47,662 bases of DNA, from the NCBI GenBank assembly GCA_900542375.1, contig UQNI01000007.1, positions 1-47,662 of the forward strand. Reading direction: 5' to 3'. Position 1 is the stretch's first letter. Every line of letters starts with the position of its first letter. Positions 7,291-16,833 of this stretch are shown piece by piece. The DNA is from an uncultured Oscillospiraceae bacterium (GTDB lineage: Bacteria > Bacillota > Clostridia > Oscillospirales > Acutalibacteraceae). Below the pieces are notes generated by a model. The model did not search any database and was not told where the DNA came from. It saw only the letters and a program-made list of their open reading frames with translations. Made by a program: the position numbers and the translations under genes.

Positions 7291-8877
7291 ATGACAATAA
7301 AAAAAGGATTCTGTTTTCTGCTTTGTATCTGTGTTTTATTTGCAGTTGTTACAGGTTGCAGTTCTAAAAAATCGGGACAAGCAATTACCTATAACTTAGA
7401 AGAAGAACCCGTAACTTTAGACCCACAAATTGCTGATGATTATTCCAGCCGTATTGTGATTATGGCTTTGTATGAAGGGCTTACCCGTTTAGATGAAAAT
7501 AACCAGGTATCGCCCGGAGTTGCACAGCGTTGGGAAAGCAACTCCACCTATACCTCTTTTACTTTTTATCTGAGGGAAGATGCTTCCTGGTCAGACGGAA
7601 CACCCGTTACTGCCTCTGATTTTGTATATGCGTTTCAAAGAGCAGTGGACCCGGCAACAGGCTCTACAACCAATGCGCCTATGTTTGCAATTAAAAATGC
7701 AAAAAAAATTTACGAAGGTACAATGGATATATCTAACTTGGGAGTAACCGCTATTGATAATCATACTTTAAAAGTTGACTTAGAATATTCCTATGAAGAT
7801 TTTCCTTCCATTACCTCTTTACCAGTATTTATGCCTTGTAATCAAGCTTTCTTTGAATCCACTTCCGGAAAATATGGACTGGATGCAAAAAATATTTTAG
7901 GCAACGGCCCTTTTGAAATGGTCAACAGATATTCTTGGGAACATGATGAATATATCAATCTGACGGCAGCAAATACCTATCACGGAGAAACCTCAGTATT
8001 ACCCTCTACCCTTACCTTTTCTATCGGAGATTTGGATATGAACAATATCAAAAATCTTTCGGCGGTTTCTCTCCCAAATGCCTCCTACGTTTCCTCTTTG
8101 AAAGAGAGTGGTTATACCATCACGTCTTTTCAAGATACAACATGGGGTCTTTGCTTTAATACAAACGACAGTTTGATGAAAGAGTCTACCATTCGGAAGG
8201 CTTTTATACAAACACTGAATCGAGAATCGCTCATGCAATATATCCCGTCAGGATGCACACAGGCCAATGATATTATTCCTCCGGATATGACATTTATGGG
8301 TACAAACTATCGTACAGAGGCAGGCGGCAACTTCTACTTAAAACAAGATGACAGCGCTGTACAATCCATCAATACAGTTTTAAGCGAGCAAAGATTGACC
8401 AAAATGCCTTCCATTACCATACTTTGTTTAGACGACCCTACTGTAAAACAAATGGTAAACGAAATGATTGCTACATGGAATGAAGCATTCGGAAACTACT
8501 TTAATATGGAACCGGTATCACAATCTGAACTGGAACAAAGAGTTTCCAGCGGAAACTATTCTATTGCGCTATGTTCTGTACGACCTACCAGTGACACCCC
8601 TGTTAGTTTATTATCGTTATTTCAGTCAGACAGTCATAATAATCCCGCAAATTTAAAAAGCAATATATTTGACCAAGCATTGAAGGATGCAGAAGGAAAA
8701 AAACCTGAAACTGCCATTGAATTGTATGCGCAAGCAGAACAATATCTAAACAATGAAGGTATCTTTTATCCCATTTACTATGAGAAACGCTATTATGCAA
8801 TCGCCCCGGGACTGACAGGTATTATTGTGCATCCTTATGACATGGGCATTGATTTTATACATGCGACAAAAACGTAA
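7291..8877 (+). CDS. Peptide ABC transporter substrate-binding lipoprotein (OppA-like)
   Basis: 528 residues of solute-binding protein family 5 (SBP_bac_5). A lipoprotein signal peptide ends at the lipobox VTGC with the modified cysteine at position 23, so the protein should be anchored to the outer face of the membrane. The family signature lies near residues 80-120 (RWESNS...LREDASWSDGTPVTASDFVYAFQR). It would bind oligopeptides or similar ligands for an ABC importer. No permease or ATPase gene is adjacent; its own promoter precedes it and a terminator follows. It is thus an orphan binding protein that must share a transporter or act as a receptor. Ligand unknown. Confidence 0.93.
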   Translation: MTIKKGFCFLLCICVLFAVVTGCSSKKSGQAITYNLEEEPVTLDPQIADDYSSRIVIMALYEGLTRLDENNQVSPGVAQRWESNSTYTSFTFYLREDASWSDGTPVTASDFVYAFQRAVDPATGSTTNAPMFAIKNAKKIYEGTMDISNLGVTAIDNHTLKVDLEYSYEDFPSITSLPVFMPCNQAFFESTSGKYGLDAKNILGNGPFEMVNRYSWEHDEYINLTAANTYHGETSVLPSTLTFSIGDLDMNNIKNLSAVSLPNASYVSSLKESGYTITSFQDTTWGLCFNTNDSLMKESTIRKAFIQTLNRESLMQYIPSGCTQANDIIPPDMTFMGTNYRTEAGGNFYLKQDDSAVQSINTVLSEQRLTKMPSITILCLDDPTVKQMVNEMIATWNEAFGNYFNMEPVSQSELEQRVSSGNYSIALCSVRPTSDTPVSLLSLFQSDSHNNPANLKSNIFDQALKDAEGKKPETAIELYAQAEQYLNNEGIFYPIYYEKRYYAIAPGLTGIIVHPYDMGIDFIHATKT

Positions 8878-8910
8878 CAAATGTTTTCTTTATGTAAAAT
8901 AAATTTGATA

Positions 8911-8940
8911 AAAAAGGCGTGACAATTGTCACGCCTTTTT
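8911..8940 (+). terminator. Intrinsic terminator
   Basis: AAAAAGGCGTGAC pairs perfectly with GTCACGCCTTTTT around a 4-base loop. It ends the oligopeptide-binding protein transcript. Confidence 0.93.
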
Positions 8941-9037
8941 GTGATTCAAGAACCATACATAATATGGTTTCATGTCAACGTTATGTTTGAGATTTACACA
9001 AATAAACCATACTGAATCGTTTCTGCTATTCTGTATT

Positions 9038-9709
9038 TTAAGACAACTCCCACTGAAAATGCTCTTTTCCTGCACCAATTTCAAAATGGTATTTTACAAT
9101 TCCCATATCTATTTTCGTATAAAATCCAAATCCTGCCTTAACAGATACCCTATTCTTATCCAAGCGAAACAAAAATTTTTGCTGATTCATTGCTGTGGGA
9201 GCTAATAAAGCCGCTTCTACTCCCTTTTGGAACCACTCCGGAGCAGGTCCGTCCAATTGGATTACTTCCTCCATTGATTTTGATTTATGTGGTAAGCCTT
9301 GTGTTTCTCCATATCCCAAGGCAATTACAATGCAAAGCTTTTCTCCTTTTTCTACTTGAAAAGCTGTTTTAATTTTACTGTATGTCATGGCTACCCAGCA
9401 AGTATTCAGACCCAGTTCTTGAGCAAATAATACCAGTTTTTCACCATAGTAGCCGCATTTTTCCTCTAAAGAGGATTCTTTTTCCCCAATCAAAGCAAGG
9501 TAGTTGGTCACACCTTTAAATTTTCCGTAATGTGCCATAAAGCTGTCAAATGCTTTTGGTTCATTTGTTACCAGTTGAATATGCAGTCCGCTTTCTTGAT
9601 TACAAGCATCGATTTCTGACTGCAATGCATGAATCACTTCTTTGCTCAACGGCTGATTTTGATATTGTCTTACACTATGTCTATCATAGATTGCATTGAT
9701 TGTACTCAT
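9038..9709 (-). CDS. Nitroreductase family flavoprotein
   Basis: 223 residues of the FMN-dependent nitroreductase superfamily, closest in build to the TM1586-like branch. It starts with the family motif DRHSVRQYQNQPLS, has an acidic central region (GEKESSLEEKCGYYGEKLVLFAQELGLNTCW) and the C-terminal LLAPTAMNQQKF segment. These enzymes use NAD(P)H to reduce quinones, nitro compounds or flavins; the substrate cannot be inferred. GGAGG stands eight bases before the ATG. An ArsR-type regulator lies 138 bp upstream on the same strand and may control it. Confidence 0.88.
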   Translation of the reverse strand: MSTINAIYDRHSVRQYQNQPLSKEVIHALQSEIDACNQESGLHIQLVTNEPKAFDSFMAHYGKFKGVTNYLALIGEKESSLEEKCGYYGEKLVLFAQELGLNTCWVAMTYSKIKTAFQVEKGEKLCIVIALGYGETQGLPHKSKSMEEVIQLDGPAPEWFQKGVEAALLAPTAMNQQKFLFRLDKNRVSVKAGFGFYTKIDMGIVKYHFEIGAGKEHFQWELS

Positions 9710-9847
9710 CTTCTAACCTCCAATTTGATGATACATATAAAAATAATCCTTTTAAAAGCGTTTACCACTGTACCCTTAGTGCTGTCTGCTGATTATTAAG
9801 TTGATTGGAATTCTATTTTACGATTTTTTTGAATTATTATTTTTTGT

Positions 9848-10210
9848 TTATGATAAATTTGCTTCTCTCCAACCTGATAGTCGCTCCATAATTTCTTTTG
9901 CGTGAACTAACATATGTATCAGTTGATTAAAAGCTTGTGTATCCGCATCAAAATAATAATAGTTTTTTGTTCCTTCCTTTCGGACTTTCAAAATTCCTGC
10001 CTCTTTCAATATTTGTATATGGTGAGAAACAGCAGGACGGGAAAGATGTGTCTTTTCTGTAATTGTGCCGACCCGTACACCGTTGCATTGTTCCATTTGT
10101 ATCATTTCCAATATTAGATGCTGGCGATTTTCATCTCCCAAAGCTAACAGAATTTTTTGACAGCTTTCAAACTCTTTTGCAAGTCTGTCAATTTCCTCTT
10201 TATATTCCAC
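9848..10210 (-). CDS. ArsR-family winged-helix transcriptional regulator
   Basis: 120 residues with an N-terminal helix, then a winged helix-turn-helix (THLSRPAVSHHIQILKEAGIL, wing KEGTKNYYYF) at about 50-95. The family represses by binding short dyads as a dimer. I do not see the CxC metal site of ArsR/SmtB sensors, so the signal may not be a metal. It uses a GTG start with GGAG nine bases upstream. A TATAAT on the minus strand at 10244-10249 is a likely -10. The next gene on this strand is the nitroreductase, a plausible target. Confidence 0.88.
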   Translation of the reverse strand: MEYKEEIDRLAKEFESCQKILLALGDENRQHLILEMIQMEQCNGVRVGTITEKTHLSRPAVSHHIQILKEAGILKVRKEGTKNYYYFDADTQAFNQLIHMLVHAKEIMERLSGWREANLS

Positions 10211-10385
10211 AATAGAACGCTCCTTTGTTTATTTGTTTAAACCATTATACCATATGATTGTATAAAAATTCGATTGGTAAAGAAAATCGAGACGGTTCAT
10301 TTATTGTGGTTACTCAGCTTACCTATCACCTGTTCACACATCTGAAAAAGAGCAATCTCAGAAACAATAGTGCCATGTATAGACA

Positions 10386-10424
10386 AAAAGACCATGTAAC
10401 GAATGATTGTTACATGGTCTTTTT
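10386..10424 (-). terminator. Intrinsic terminator of the ABC-F gene
   Basis: AAAGACCATGTAAC pairs with GTTACATGGTCTTT; both sides carry T runs. It lies 70 bases beyond the minus-strand stop at 10494. No + strand gene ends here, so its likely customer is the ABC-F gene. The remaining bases to 10210 show only the ArsR leader. Confidence 0.85.
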
Positions 10425-10493
10425 GATTGTAAATTCTTTTCTGTTTCGTATCTGTTGATACTTCATGTGTTGTGAGATAGTACGGGACTCTGC

Positions 10494-12293
10494 CTACTGC
10501 TTTTGAGCCTCAATTTGCTCAGCCAAATCGTGCAGATAAAACCAACGTTCCATTTTTTGTTCCAACAATTGTTCTGATTCTTCTTTTTCTTTTAATAACC
10601 GGGTTAATGCATCATAATCACTGGAACTGGCTTCTATCTCCCGGGATAATGTTTGTATTTGTACTTCTAACGCTTCTATAATACTGTCAATTTCCCGAAA
10701 TTCTCTTTGCTCATTATAAGAAAATTTTAATTTTTGTTTCTTTGCTGATTGAGACTGCCCTTGTTCATTGGAAGACAGTTTGATTTCTTTTTCTCTTTTC
10801 ACGCGTAAATCTGTTTTTGCAGTGTTAAAGTAATCAGAATAGCCCCCTAAAAATTGCTTTAAGGTTCCGTTTTCTTCAAATTCAAAAATAGTATCTGTTA
10901 CTTTATCCAGAAAATAACGGTCATGGGAAACAACAATAACAGCACCTGAAAATGTTTCCAGATAATCCTCTAAAATTTGGAGTGTTTCAATATCCAAATC
11001 ATTGGTAGGTTCGTCCAAAAGCAGTACATTCGGCGCCTCCATTAGTACACGCAATAAATATAAACGACGACGCTCTCCTCCTGAAAGCTTATTGATATAA
11101 TTCCATTGCATATCGCCGCGGAATAAAAAAGTTTCCAGCATTTGCGCCGCGCTTAATTTACCGTTGATTGTTTCAATCCATTCCGCGCCGTCTTTGATGT
11201 AATCAATTACACGCTGATGTTCATCCATATTTTTGCATTCTTGTGTATAATATCCTATTTTAACGGTATCTCCTATCTCAACGGTACCAGTATCCGGAGA
11301 TAAATTTCCACTTAACAATTGCAGCAAAGTTGATTTTCCGCATCCGTTCTCCCCTATAATTCCGATTCTTCCATTGCGAGGAACAATATAGGAAAAATCT
11401 TGAATCAACACCTTATCTCCATAGGACTTGGAAATATGATTTACCTCTATGGTCTTTTTTCCCAGTCGTGTACCCACTGAACTAATCTCTAATTGTTGAG
11501 GCAGCTCCGGTGCCTCTTTTTCTCTCAGTGCTTCAAAACGTTCTACACGGGAACGACTCTTTGTTCCTCTCGCTTTCACTCCTCTTTGAATCCATTGTAA
11601 TTCTTTCCTCAGCAGGCTTTGACGTTTTCTTTCAGAACTGAGCGCCATCTCCTCACGCTGTGCTTTGCTCTCCAAATAACCGGAATAATTGCTTTCATAT
11701 TGATAAATTTGACCGTTGTTTACCTCTAGGATTTTATTGGAAACCCGATCAAGAAAATAACGGTCGTGGGTAATCATAAGCAATGCGCCTCTAAATTTCT
11801 GTAAGGTTTGCTCTAACCAGGCAACCATATGATGGTCCAAATGGTTGGTAGGTTCATCTAAAATCAATAAATCGCACGGAGTAGCTAAAGCGCTTGCAAT
11901 TGCTACCCGTTTTTTCTGTCCGCCTGACAATGTGGAAACATCCTGCTGAAAATCAGAAATGCCCAATTTTGTTAATATAGACTTTGCCTCATATTCTTTC
12001 ATTTGACGCAATTCTTCTGAAGCGCCTAAAAATACTTGTTGCAACACTGTATTTCCAGCTTGCATATCAGGCTGTTGAGGCAAATAATGAATGACCAGAT
12101 GAGGTATTTTTGTAATACTCCCGCTATCGTATTGCTCCACACCTGCAATGATTTTAAGTAGTGTAGATTTTCCCATTCCATTCAAGCCCACCACACCTAC
12201 TTTGTCTCCTCGACTCAAATAAAGAGAGGCACCTTCTAACAAAGGTTTGATGCCGTAACTTTTTTCTATTTTTTCTGCAGAAAGCAATAGCAT
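10494..12293 (-). CDS. ABC-F family ATP-binding protein (Uup-like)
   Basis: Soluble protein of 599 residues with two ABC domains and no membrane segments. Domain 1 has Walker A GLNGMGKST (near 36-44), signature LSGGQKKR and Walker B LLILDEPTNHLD. Domain 2 has Walker A GENGCGKST, signature LSGGERRR and Walker B VLLLDEPTNDLD. A basic linker (RGVKARGTKSRSRVERFE) joins them, and a C-terminal coiled coil (about 520-599) matches the Uup C-terminal DNA/RNA-binding domain. ABC-F proteins act on the ribosome E-site or in genome maintenance; some confer antibiotic resistance, but this one has the housekeeping form. GGAGG precedes the ATG. Confidence 0.93.
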   Translation of the reverse strand: MLLLSAEKIEKSYGIKPLLEGASLYLSRGDKVGVVGLNGMGKSTLLKIIAGVEQYDSGSITKIPHLVIHYLPQQPDMQAGNTVLQQVFLGASEELRQMKEYEAKSILTKLGISDFQQDVSTLSGGQKKRVAIASALATPCDLLILDEPTNHLDHHMVAWLEQTLQKFRGALLMITHDRYFLDRVSNKILEVNNGQIYQYESNYSGYLESKAQREEMALSSERKRQSLLRKELQWIQRGVKARGTKSRSRVERFEALREKEAPELPQQLEISSVGTRLGKKTIEVNHISKSYGDKVLIQDFSYIVPRNGRIGIIGENGCGKSTLLQLLSGNLSPDTGTVEIGDTVKIGYYTQECKNMDEHQRVIDYIKDGAEWIETINGKLSAAQMLETFLFRGDMQWNYINKLSGGERRRLYLLRVLMEAPNVLLLDEPTNDLDIETLQILEDYLETFSGAVIVVSHDRYFLDKVTDTIFEFEENGTLKQFLGGYSDYFNTAKTDLRVKREKEIKLSSNEQGQSQSAKKQKLKFSYNEQREFREIDSIIEALEVQIQTLSREIEASSSDYDALTRLLKEKEESEQLLEQKMERWFYLHDLAEQIEAQKQ

Positions 12294-12483
12294 GTGCTAT
12301 CCTCCTTTTCAACCGTTATGATATCACGTTTACATGTATTTACGATTATAGCATAAGAGAAAAGTAAGGGCAATTTTATACAAAAGCATAGTATTGTATA
12401 GAGTAAATCCATATTTGTTTTTTGCCATAATAAAGCATTGTATTTTATCACCCCAAAACGCGGGAACAGCTGGGAAATATGCC

Positions 12484-12544
12484 TTGCATTCAATATAGAA
12501 ACATAGTAAAATACTGTTGAATATGTATGAAAATACACTAAAAT
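12484..12544 (+). promoter_or_regulatory. Two tandem promoter candidates for the ior operon
   Basis: Upstream candidate: TTGCAT (12484-12489), 17 bp, TAAAAT (12507-12512). Downstream candidate: TTGAAT (12517-12522), 16 bp, TAAAAT (12539-12544). Both lead to iorA at 12600. A short hairpin, GCGG...CCGC at about 12572-12586, sits just before the ribosome binding site. The rest of 12294-12480 shows nothing I recognise. Confidence 0.55.
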
Positions 12545-12599
12545 AACGAAACGTAAAAAATGAATGTACGAGCGGTCTTGGTCCGCACGGAGGTATATC

Positions 12600-14342
12600 A
12601 TGAAACAGCTATTATTAGGTAACGAGGCTGTAGCACGCGGATTATACGAAGCCGGCGTGCGCGTAGTTTCCAGTTATCCCGGTACGCCCAGTACCGAAAT
12701 TACGGAAGCAGCCGCAAAATTTGAAGAAATATATTGTGAATGGGCTCCCAATGAAAAAGTCGCAGCCGAAGTTGCTGCAGGTGCATCCATTGCCGGTGCT
12801 CGTTCTTTTTGTGCTATGAAACATGTTGGTTTAAACGTAGCGGCAGACCTTTTATATACCATCTCTTACACAGGGATAAACGGCGGTATGGTAATTGCCG
12901 TTGCAGATGACCCCGGTATGCACTCTTCACAGAATGAACAAGATTCCCGTCACCATGCAATTGCATCTAAAGTTCCTATGCTGGAACCTTCCGATTCTGC
13001 GGAATGCTGTTCTTTTACAAAGCTGGCTTATTCACTTTCAGAGGAGTATGATACTCCGGTTATCATCCGTCTTTCCACCAGAATTTCTCACTCTTGCAGT
13101 ATTGTAGATACACAGGACAGAAAAGAAATAGATTTAAAACCATATGAAAAACAGCCAAGCAAATATGTTGTTCTTCCTGCTTTTGCAAGAGCCAAACACC
13201 CTCTTGTAGAAGAAAGAACTAAAAAATTATCTCAATGGGCAGAAAACTGTGACATCAATCGTGTGGAAGACAACCACGCAAAAATTGGTGTGATTGTTTC
13301 AGGCGCGACTTATCAATACGCAAAAGAAGCACTTGGCGATACCGTTTCCTATTTAAAACTGGGTATGGTACACCCTTTGCCTGTAGATTTGATACGCAAT
13401 TTTGCGAATATGGTGGAAACTACATACGTTATCGAAGAACTTGATCCAATCATTGAGACACACTGTAACCGAATTGGCGTAAATGTTATAGGAAAAGAAT
13501 TATTTCCAATCTGCGGAGAACTTTCTCAAAAACTCATCAAAAAACTCATGCTTCACCAGGAAGACGAAGTGTTGTCATTAGATGAGCCAACTCCTGTACG
13601 TCCTCCTGTGATGTGCTGCGGTTGCCCGCACAGAGGAGTCTTTTATGAGTTAAAGAAAGCAAACGTATTTGTAAGCGGAGATATTGGTTGTTATACATTG
13701 GGCGCTTCTGCTCCGTTAAATGCAATGGATACTTGTTTATGCATGGGCGGTTCTGTATCCGGTCTGCACGGATTTAACAAAGCACGCGGTGCACAGGGAG
13801 AGAAAAAATCAGTTGCTGTCATCGGAGATTCCACCTTTATGCATTCCGGTATCACCGGCCTGATTGACATTGCCTATAACAAGAGCAATTCCGTTGTTAT
13901 TATCCTAGACAACTCTACTACCGGTATGACTGGTCATCAGCAAAACCCGACTACCGGAAAAAATATTTATAACGAACCGGCTGCCGCTGTAGACTTGGAA
14001 GCACTATGCAAAGCTGTGGGTGTGCAACGTGTTACCGTAGTAGACCCTTTCAATTTAAAGCAGGTGCGCACTGTTTTAAAAGAAGAACTGGCTGCGGAAG
14101 AACCATCTGTAATTATCGCGCGTCGCCCCTGTGCACTGCTGAAAACTGTTAAACATAATCCTCCTCTTTTCATCAATCCCGAAAAATGCGTTGGATGCCG
14201 TGCATGTCTGGGTATTGGCTGTCCTGCTATCAGTATGAAAAATAAAAAGGCTGTCATTGACGCTACTCAATGTGTAGGCTGCGGCGTATGCGTTGGACTA
14301 TGCGGCGTCAAAGCCATTGGCAAGCAGGAGGTAGTATCATGA
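12600..14342 (+). CDS. iorA: Indolepyruvate:ferredoxin oxidoreductase, alpha subunit
   Basis: 580 residues. With IorB it oxidatively decarboxylates aromatic 2-oxo acids (indolepyruvate, phenylpyruvate, hydroxyphenylpyruvate) to the aryl-acetyl-CoA, reducing ferredoxin. An N-terminal pyrimidine-binding domain starts with LLLGNEAVARGLYEAG, the TPP-binding domain has GDIGCYTLG and GDSTFMHSG, and the C-terminus carries two ferredoxin-type clusters (CVGCRACLGIGC and CVGCGVCVGLC). An in-frame ATG exists at 12564, but GGAGGT at 12589-12594 sets the start at 12600, where the sequence begins MKQLLLGNEA. Its last bases overlap iorB (ATGA). Confidence 0.97.
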   Translation: MKQLLLGNEAVARGLYEAGVRVVSSYPGTPSTEITEAAAKFEEIYCEWAPNEKVAAEVAAGASIAGARSFCAMKHVGLNVAADLLYTISYTGINGGMVIAVADDPGMHSSQNEQDSRHHAIASKVPMLEPSDSAECCSFTKLAYSLSEEYDTPVIIRLSTRISHSCSIVDTQDRKEIDLKPYEKQPSKYVVLPAFARAKHPLVEERTKKLSQWAENCDINRVEDNHAKIGVIVSGATYQYAKEALGDTVSYLKLGMVHPLPVDLIRNFANMVETTYVIEELDPIIETHCNRIGVNVIGKELFPICGELSQKLIKKLMLHQEDEVLSLDEPTPVRPPVMCCGCPHRGVFYELKKANVFVSGDIGCYTLGASAPLNAMDTCLCMGGSVSGLHGFNKARGAQGEKKSVAVIGDSTFMHSGITGLIDIAYNKSNSVVIILDNSTTGMTGHQQNPTTGKNIYNEPAAAVDLEALCKAVGVQRVTVVDPFNLKQVRTVLKEELAAEEPSVIIARRPCALLKTVKHNPPLFINPEKCVGCRACLGIGCPAISMKNKKAVIDATQCVGCGVCVGLCGVKAIGKQEVVS

Positions 14343-14917
14343 AACAAAATGTAAAAAGCGTTGTGATTGTAGGCGTTGGCGGTCAAGGCACACTGCTGGC
14401 CAGTCGAGTGCTTGGTGCGGCTATGTTAAATCAAGGCTATGATGTAAAAATGTCAGAGGTGCATGGAATGAGCCAACGCGGCGGCTCTGTGGTTACTTAT
14501 GTACGTTATGGAGATAAAGTGTATTCACCTGTAATTGAACAAGGAGAAGCTGATGTGATTTTGGCTTTTGAGTTATTGGAAGCGGGAAGATACTTGCCAT
14601 GGTTGAAAAAAGGCGGTGTTATCATTGCCAATACCCAACAAATTGACCCTATGCCTGTCATTACAGGCGCAGCCTCTTATCCTGAGCATTTAGAAAAACA
14701 AATTGCAGATAAAGGTGCACATTTACTTGCATTCGATGCTTTAAAATTAGCGCAGCAAGCAGGCTCTGTAAAAGCAGTCAACGTAGTTTTGCTTGGAGCA
14801 ATGGCCAAACATCTGGATATTGACAAACAAGTTTGGCTGGATACCATCAAAGCAACTGTACCTGCTAAATTTATTGAAATGAATGAAAAAGCATTTTTAT
14901 TAGGTTATAACTCCTAA
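14339..14917 (+). CDS. iorB: Indolepyruvate:ferredoxin oxidoreductase, beta subunit
   Basis: 192 residues of the gamma-type 2-oxoacid oxidoreductase domain. The nucleotide-like motif VGVGGQGTLLASRVLG is near residue 12 and the conserved SEVHGMSQRGGSV near 40. It completes the two-subunit enzyme with IorA. The start is the ATG overlapping the iorA stop (ATGA), with AGGAGG seven bases upstream. Longer in-frame starts inside iorA lack a binding site. The overlap indicates translational coupling and equal expression. Confidence 0.97.
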   Translation: MKQNVKSVVIVGVGGQGTLLASRVLGAAMLNQGYDVKMSEVHGMSQRGGSVVTYVRYGDKVYSPVIEQGEADVILAFELLEAGRYLPWLKKGGVIIANTQQIDPMPVITGAASYPEHLEKQIADKGAHLLAFDALKLAQQAGSVKAVNVVLLGAMAKHLDIDKQVWLDTIKATVPAKFIEMNEKAFLLGYNS

Positions 14918-14959
14918 TATCATAGTAACAATAATAAGTGAATCAAAGGGGAACTTGGA

Positions 14960-16273
14960 ATGTCTGTACCAAAACAATATTTAGATCCTGAAATAGAGTG
15001 TGCATCTACTGATGAAATGCGTCAACTTCAGACCGAACGTTTGAAACACATGGTCAAACATGCATACGAAAACGTGCCTCTATATCAAGAACGAATGGAT
15101 GCTATGGGGGTATCTCCCGACGATATTCATTCTATTGATGACCTGCATAAACTACCGTTTACGGTAAAAGATGATTTGAGAAATACGTATCCTTTTGGCA
15201 TGTTCGCTGTTCCAAAAGAAGAATTGGTACGAATTCATGCATCTTCCGGTACTACGGGAAAACAAACTGTTGTAGGTTATACCAAAAATGACATTGACGT
15301 ATGGTCACGCTCTGTTGCGCGTGCGCTTACCAGCATTGGAACTACAAAATCTGATTATGTCCATGTTTCTTATGGTTATGGCCTATTTACGGGAGGATTG
15401 GGGCTGCACTATGGAGCGGAATACATGGATGCAACCGCAATTCCGGTTTCTTCAGGAAATACAAAGCGCCAAGTACAAATTTTACAGGATTACGGTTCTA
15501 ATATTTTATGCTGTACACCTTCTTACGCTATGTATATTGGAGAAACTGCAAGAGATATGGGAATTGATACAAAGCAGCTTCCTGTACGCGCAGGCTTTTT
15601 TGGCGCTGAACCTTGGACAGAACACATGCGTCAGGAGCTGGAGGCAATTTTAAATATCAAGGCATATGATATTTACGGTCTGTCTGAAATTGCAGGTCCC
15701 GGCGTAGCATTTGAATGTCCGGCACAACAAGGTATGCATATTAACGAAGATTTTTTCTATCCCGAAATTATTAATCCTGATACGGAAGAAGTTCTTCCAG
15801 ACGGAGAATTTGGAGAGTTAGTATTTACCTGCATCGGTAAAGAAGCATTACCCTTAATTCGCTATCGTACACGTGATATTTGTAAATTGGAGCGTGGTAC
15901 GTGCTCTTGTGGCAGAACATTGGTAAAGATGTGCAAACCAAAAGGCAGAACAGACGATATGTTAATTATTCGTGGTATCAATGTTTTTCCATCTCAAATT
16001 GAAGCTGTACTTTTATCCCTTAATATGGACCCCAACTATCAAATTGTAGTAGACCGTGCCAATAATACGGATAGTTTAGAGGTACAAGTAGAAATGACAG
16101 CCGACATGTTCCAAGACACATTGAAAAGCTTAACGGAAATTGAAAGAAAAATTGCATCTGCATTGCAATCCATACTAAATATTTCTGCAAAAGTACGCTT
16201 GTTGGAACCAAAATCAATACCGCGTTCAGAGGGAAAAGCAAAACGCGTGATTGATAAGCGCCATTTAACATAA
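14960..16273 (+). CDS. paaK: Phenylacetate-CoA ligase family protein
   Basis: AMP-forming acyl-CoA synthetase of 437 residues, the size of PaaK. The ATP-binding loop is ASSGTTGKQTVVGYT near residues 94-108; the middle holds DIYGLSEIAGPGVAFEC, and the C-terminal subdomain has the hinge DMLIIRGINVFPSQIE. The family activates phenylacetate-like acids to CoA thioesters, or could run in reverse from the thioester made by IorAB. Its place in iorAB-paaK-ACT ties it to aryl-acetate metabolism. It follows iorB by 42 bp with its own ribosome binding site (AAAGGGG). Confidence 0.93.
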   Translation: MSVPKQYLDPEIECASTDEMRQLQTERLKHMVKHAYENVPLYQERMDAMGVSPDDIHSIDDLHKLPFTVKDDLRNTYPFGMFAVPKEELVRIHASSGTTGKQTVVGYTKNDIDVWSRSVARALTSIGTTKSDYVHVSYGYGLFTGGLGLHYGAEYMDATAIPVSSGNTKRQVQILQDYGSNILCCTPSYAMYIGETARDMGIDTKQLPVRAGFFGAEPWTEHMRQELEAILNIKAYDIYGLSEIAGPGVAFECPAQQGMHINEDFFYPEIINPDTEEVLPDGEFGELVFTCIGKEALPLIRYRTRDICKLERGTCSCGRTLVKMCKPKGRTDDMLIIRGINVFPSQIEAVLLSLNMDPNYQIVVDRANNTDSLEVQVEMTADMFQDTLKSLTEIERKIASALQSILNISAKVRLLEPKSIPRSEGKAKRVIDKRHLT

Positions 16274-16352
16274 TGGTTCATTACAGATACTCAGCCGCTT
16301 TGCGGTAAGCATATCCCTTCTATTGATAAGCAAAGAAAAGAGGAATTTTCAT

Positions 16353-16784
16353 ATGCAATTAAAACAAATTTCTGTATTTCTGGAAAATAAATCCGGACGT
16401 TTATCTCGTGTTACTCAGATACTAAAAGAAGCTGACATTGATATTTTGGCGCTTTGTGTGGCAGATTCTAACGAATATGGTATTTTACGTATGATTGTGG
16501 ATAAACCAGCAAAGGCTATGGAAGAACTGGAAAAGGCCAAATTTACAGTTTCTTTGACAAAAGTAATTGGAGTTGCAATACAGGACAATGCAGGCGGATT
16601 ATCCACTGTGATTGAATTGCTGGCAAAGCAACATATTAGTATGGAATATATTTATGCATTTACAAGCCGTAAAATCGGCGAGGCCATTATCATATTGCGT
16701 GTGGAAGACACATCTGCTGCGATTGACGTTTTAACGAATCATGATTTCAAACTATTAACTCATAAAGAAGTTTTAAAAGAATAA
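16353..16784 (+). CDS. ACT-domain protein of the ior-paaK operon
   Basis: 143 residues forming two ACT domains in tandem: one at about 4-65 (QISVFLENKSGRLSRVTQIL) and one at about 70-140 (VIGVAIQDNAGGLSTVIELL). ACT domains bind amino acids and control partner enzymes or gene expression. Proteins of this type commonly follow iorAB-paaK in Clostridia and are thought to sense aromatic amino acids; no catalytic domain is present. I chose the ATG at 16353, preceded by AGAGGA, over a TTG at 16323. A terminator follows directly. Confidence 0.9.
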   Translation: MQLKQISVFLENKSGRLSRVTQILKEADIDILALCVADSNEYGILRMIVDKPAKAMEELEKAKFTVSLTKVIGVAIQDNAGGLSTVIELLAKQHISMEYIYAFTSRKIGEAIIILRVEDTSAAIDVLTNHDFKLLTHKEVLKE

Positions 16785-16823
16785 AAAGAGGAGGTTTTCT
16801 CATTTGAAAACCTCCTCTTTTTT
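16785..16823. terminator. Bidirectional intrinsic terminator
   Basis: AAAGAGGAGGTTTTC pairs perfectly with GAAAACCTCCTCTTT around a 6-base loop, with T runs on both strands. It closes the ior operon on + and the MerR gene on minus. Confidence 0.95.
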
Positions 16824-16833
16824 CATTTCACCT

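Noticed and set aside
12545..12599. Riboswitch or T-box in the ior leader
   Set aside because: The leader is too short and shows only one small hairpin, with no T-box or aptamer signature.
12266..12601. 111-residue minus-strand frame upstream of the ABC-F gene
   Set aside because: Covers the ior promoter region and ABC-F leader, has no binding site and no protein-like composition.
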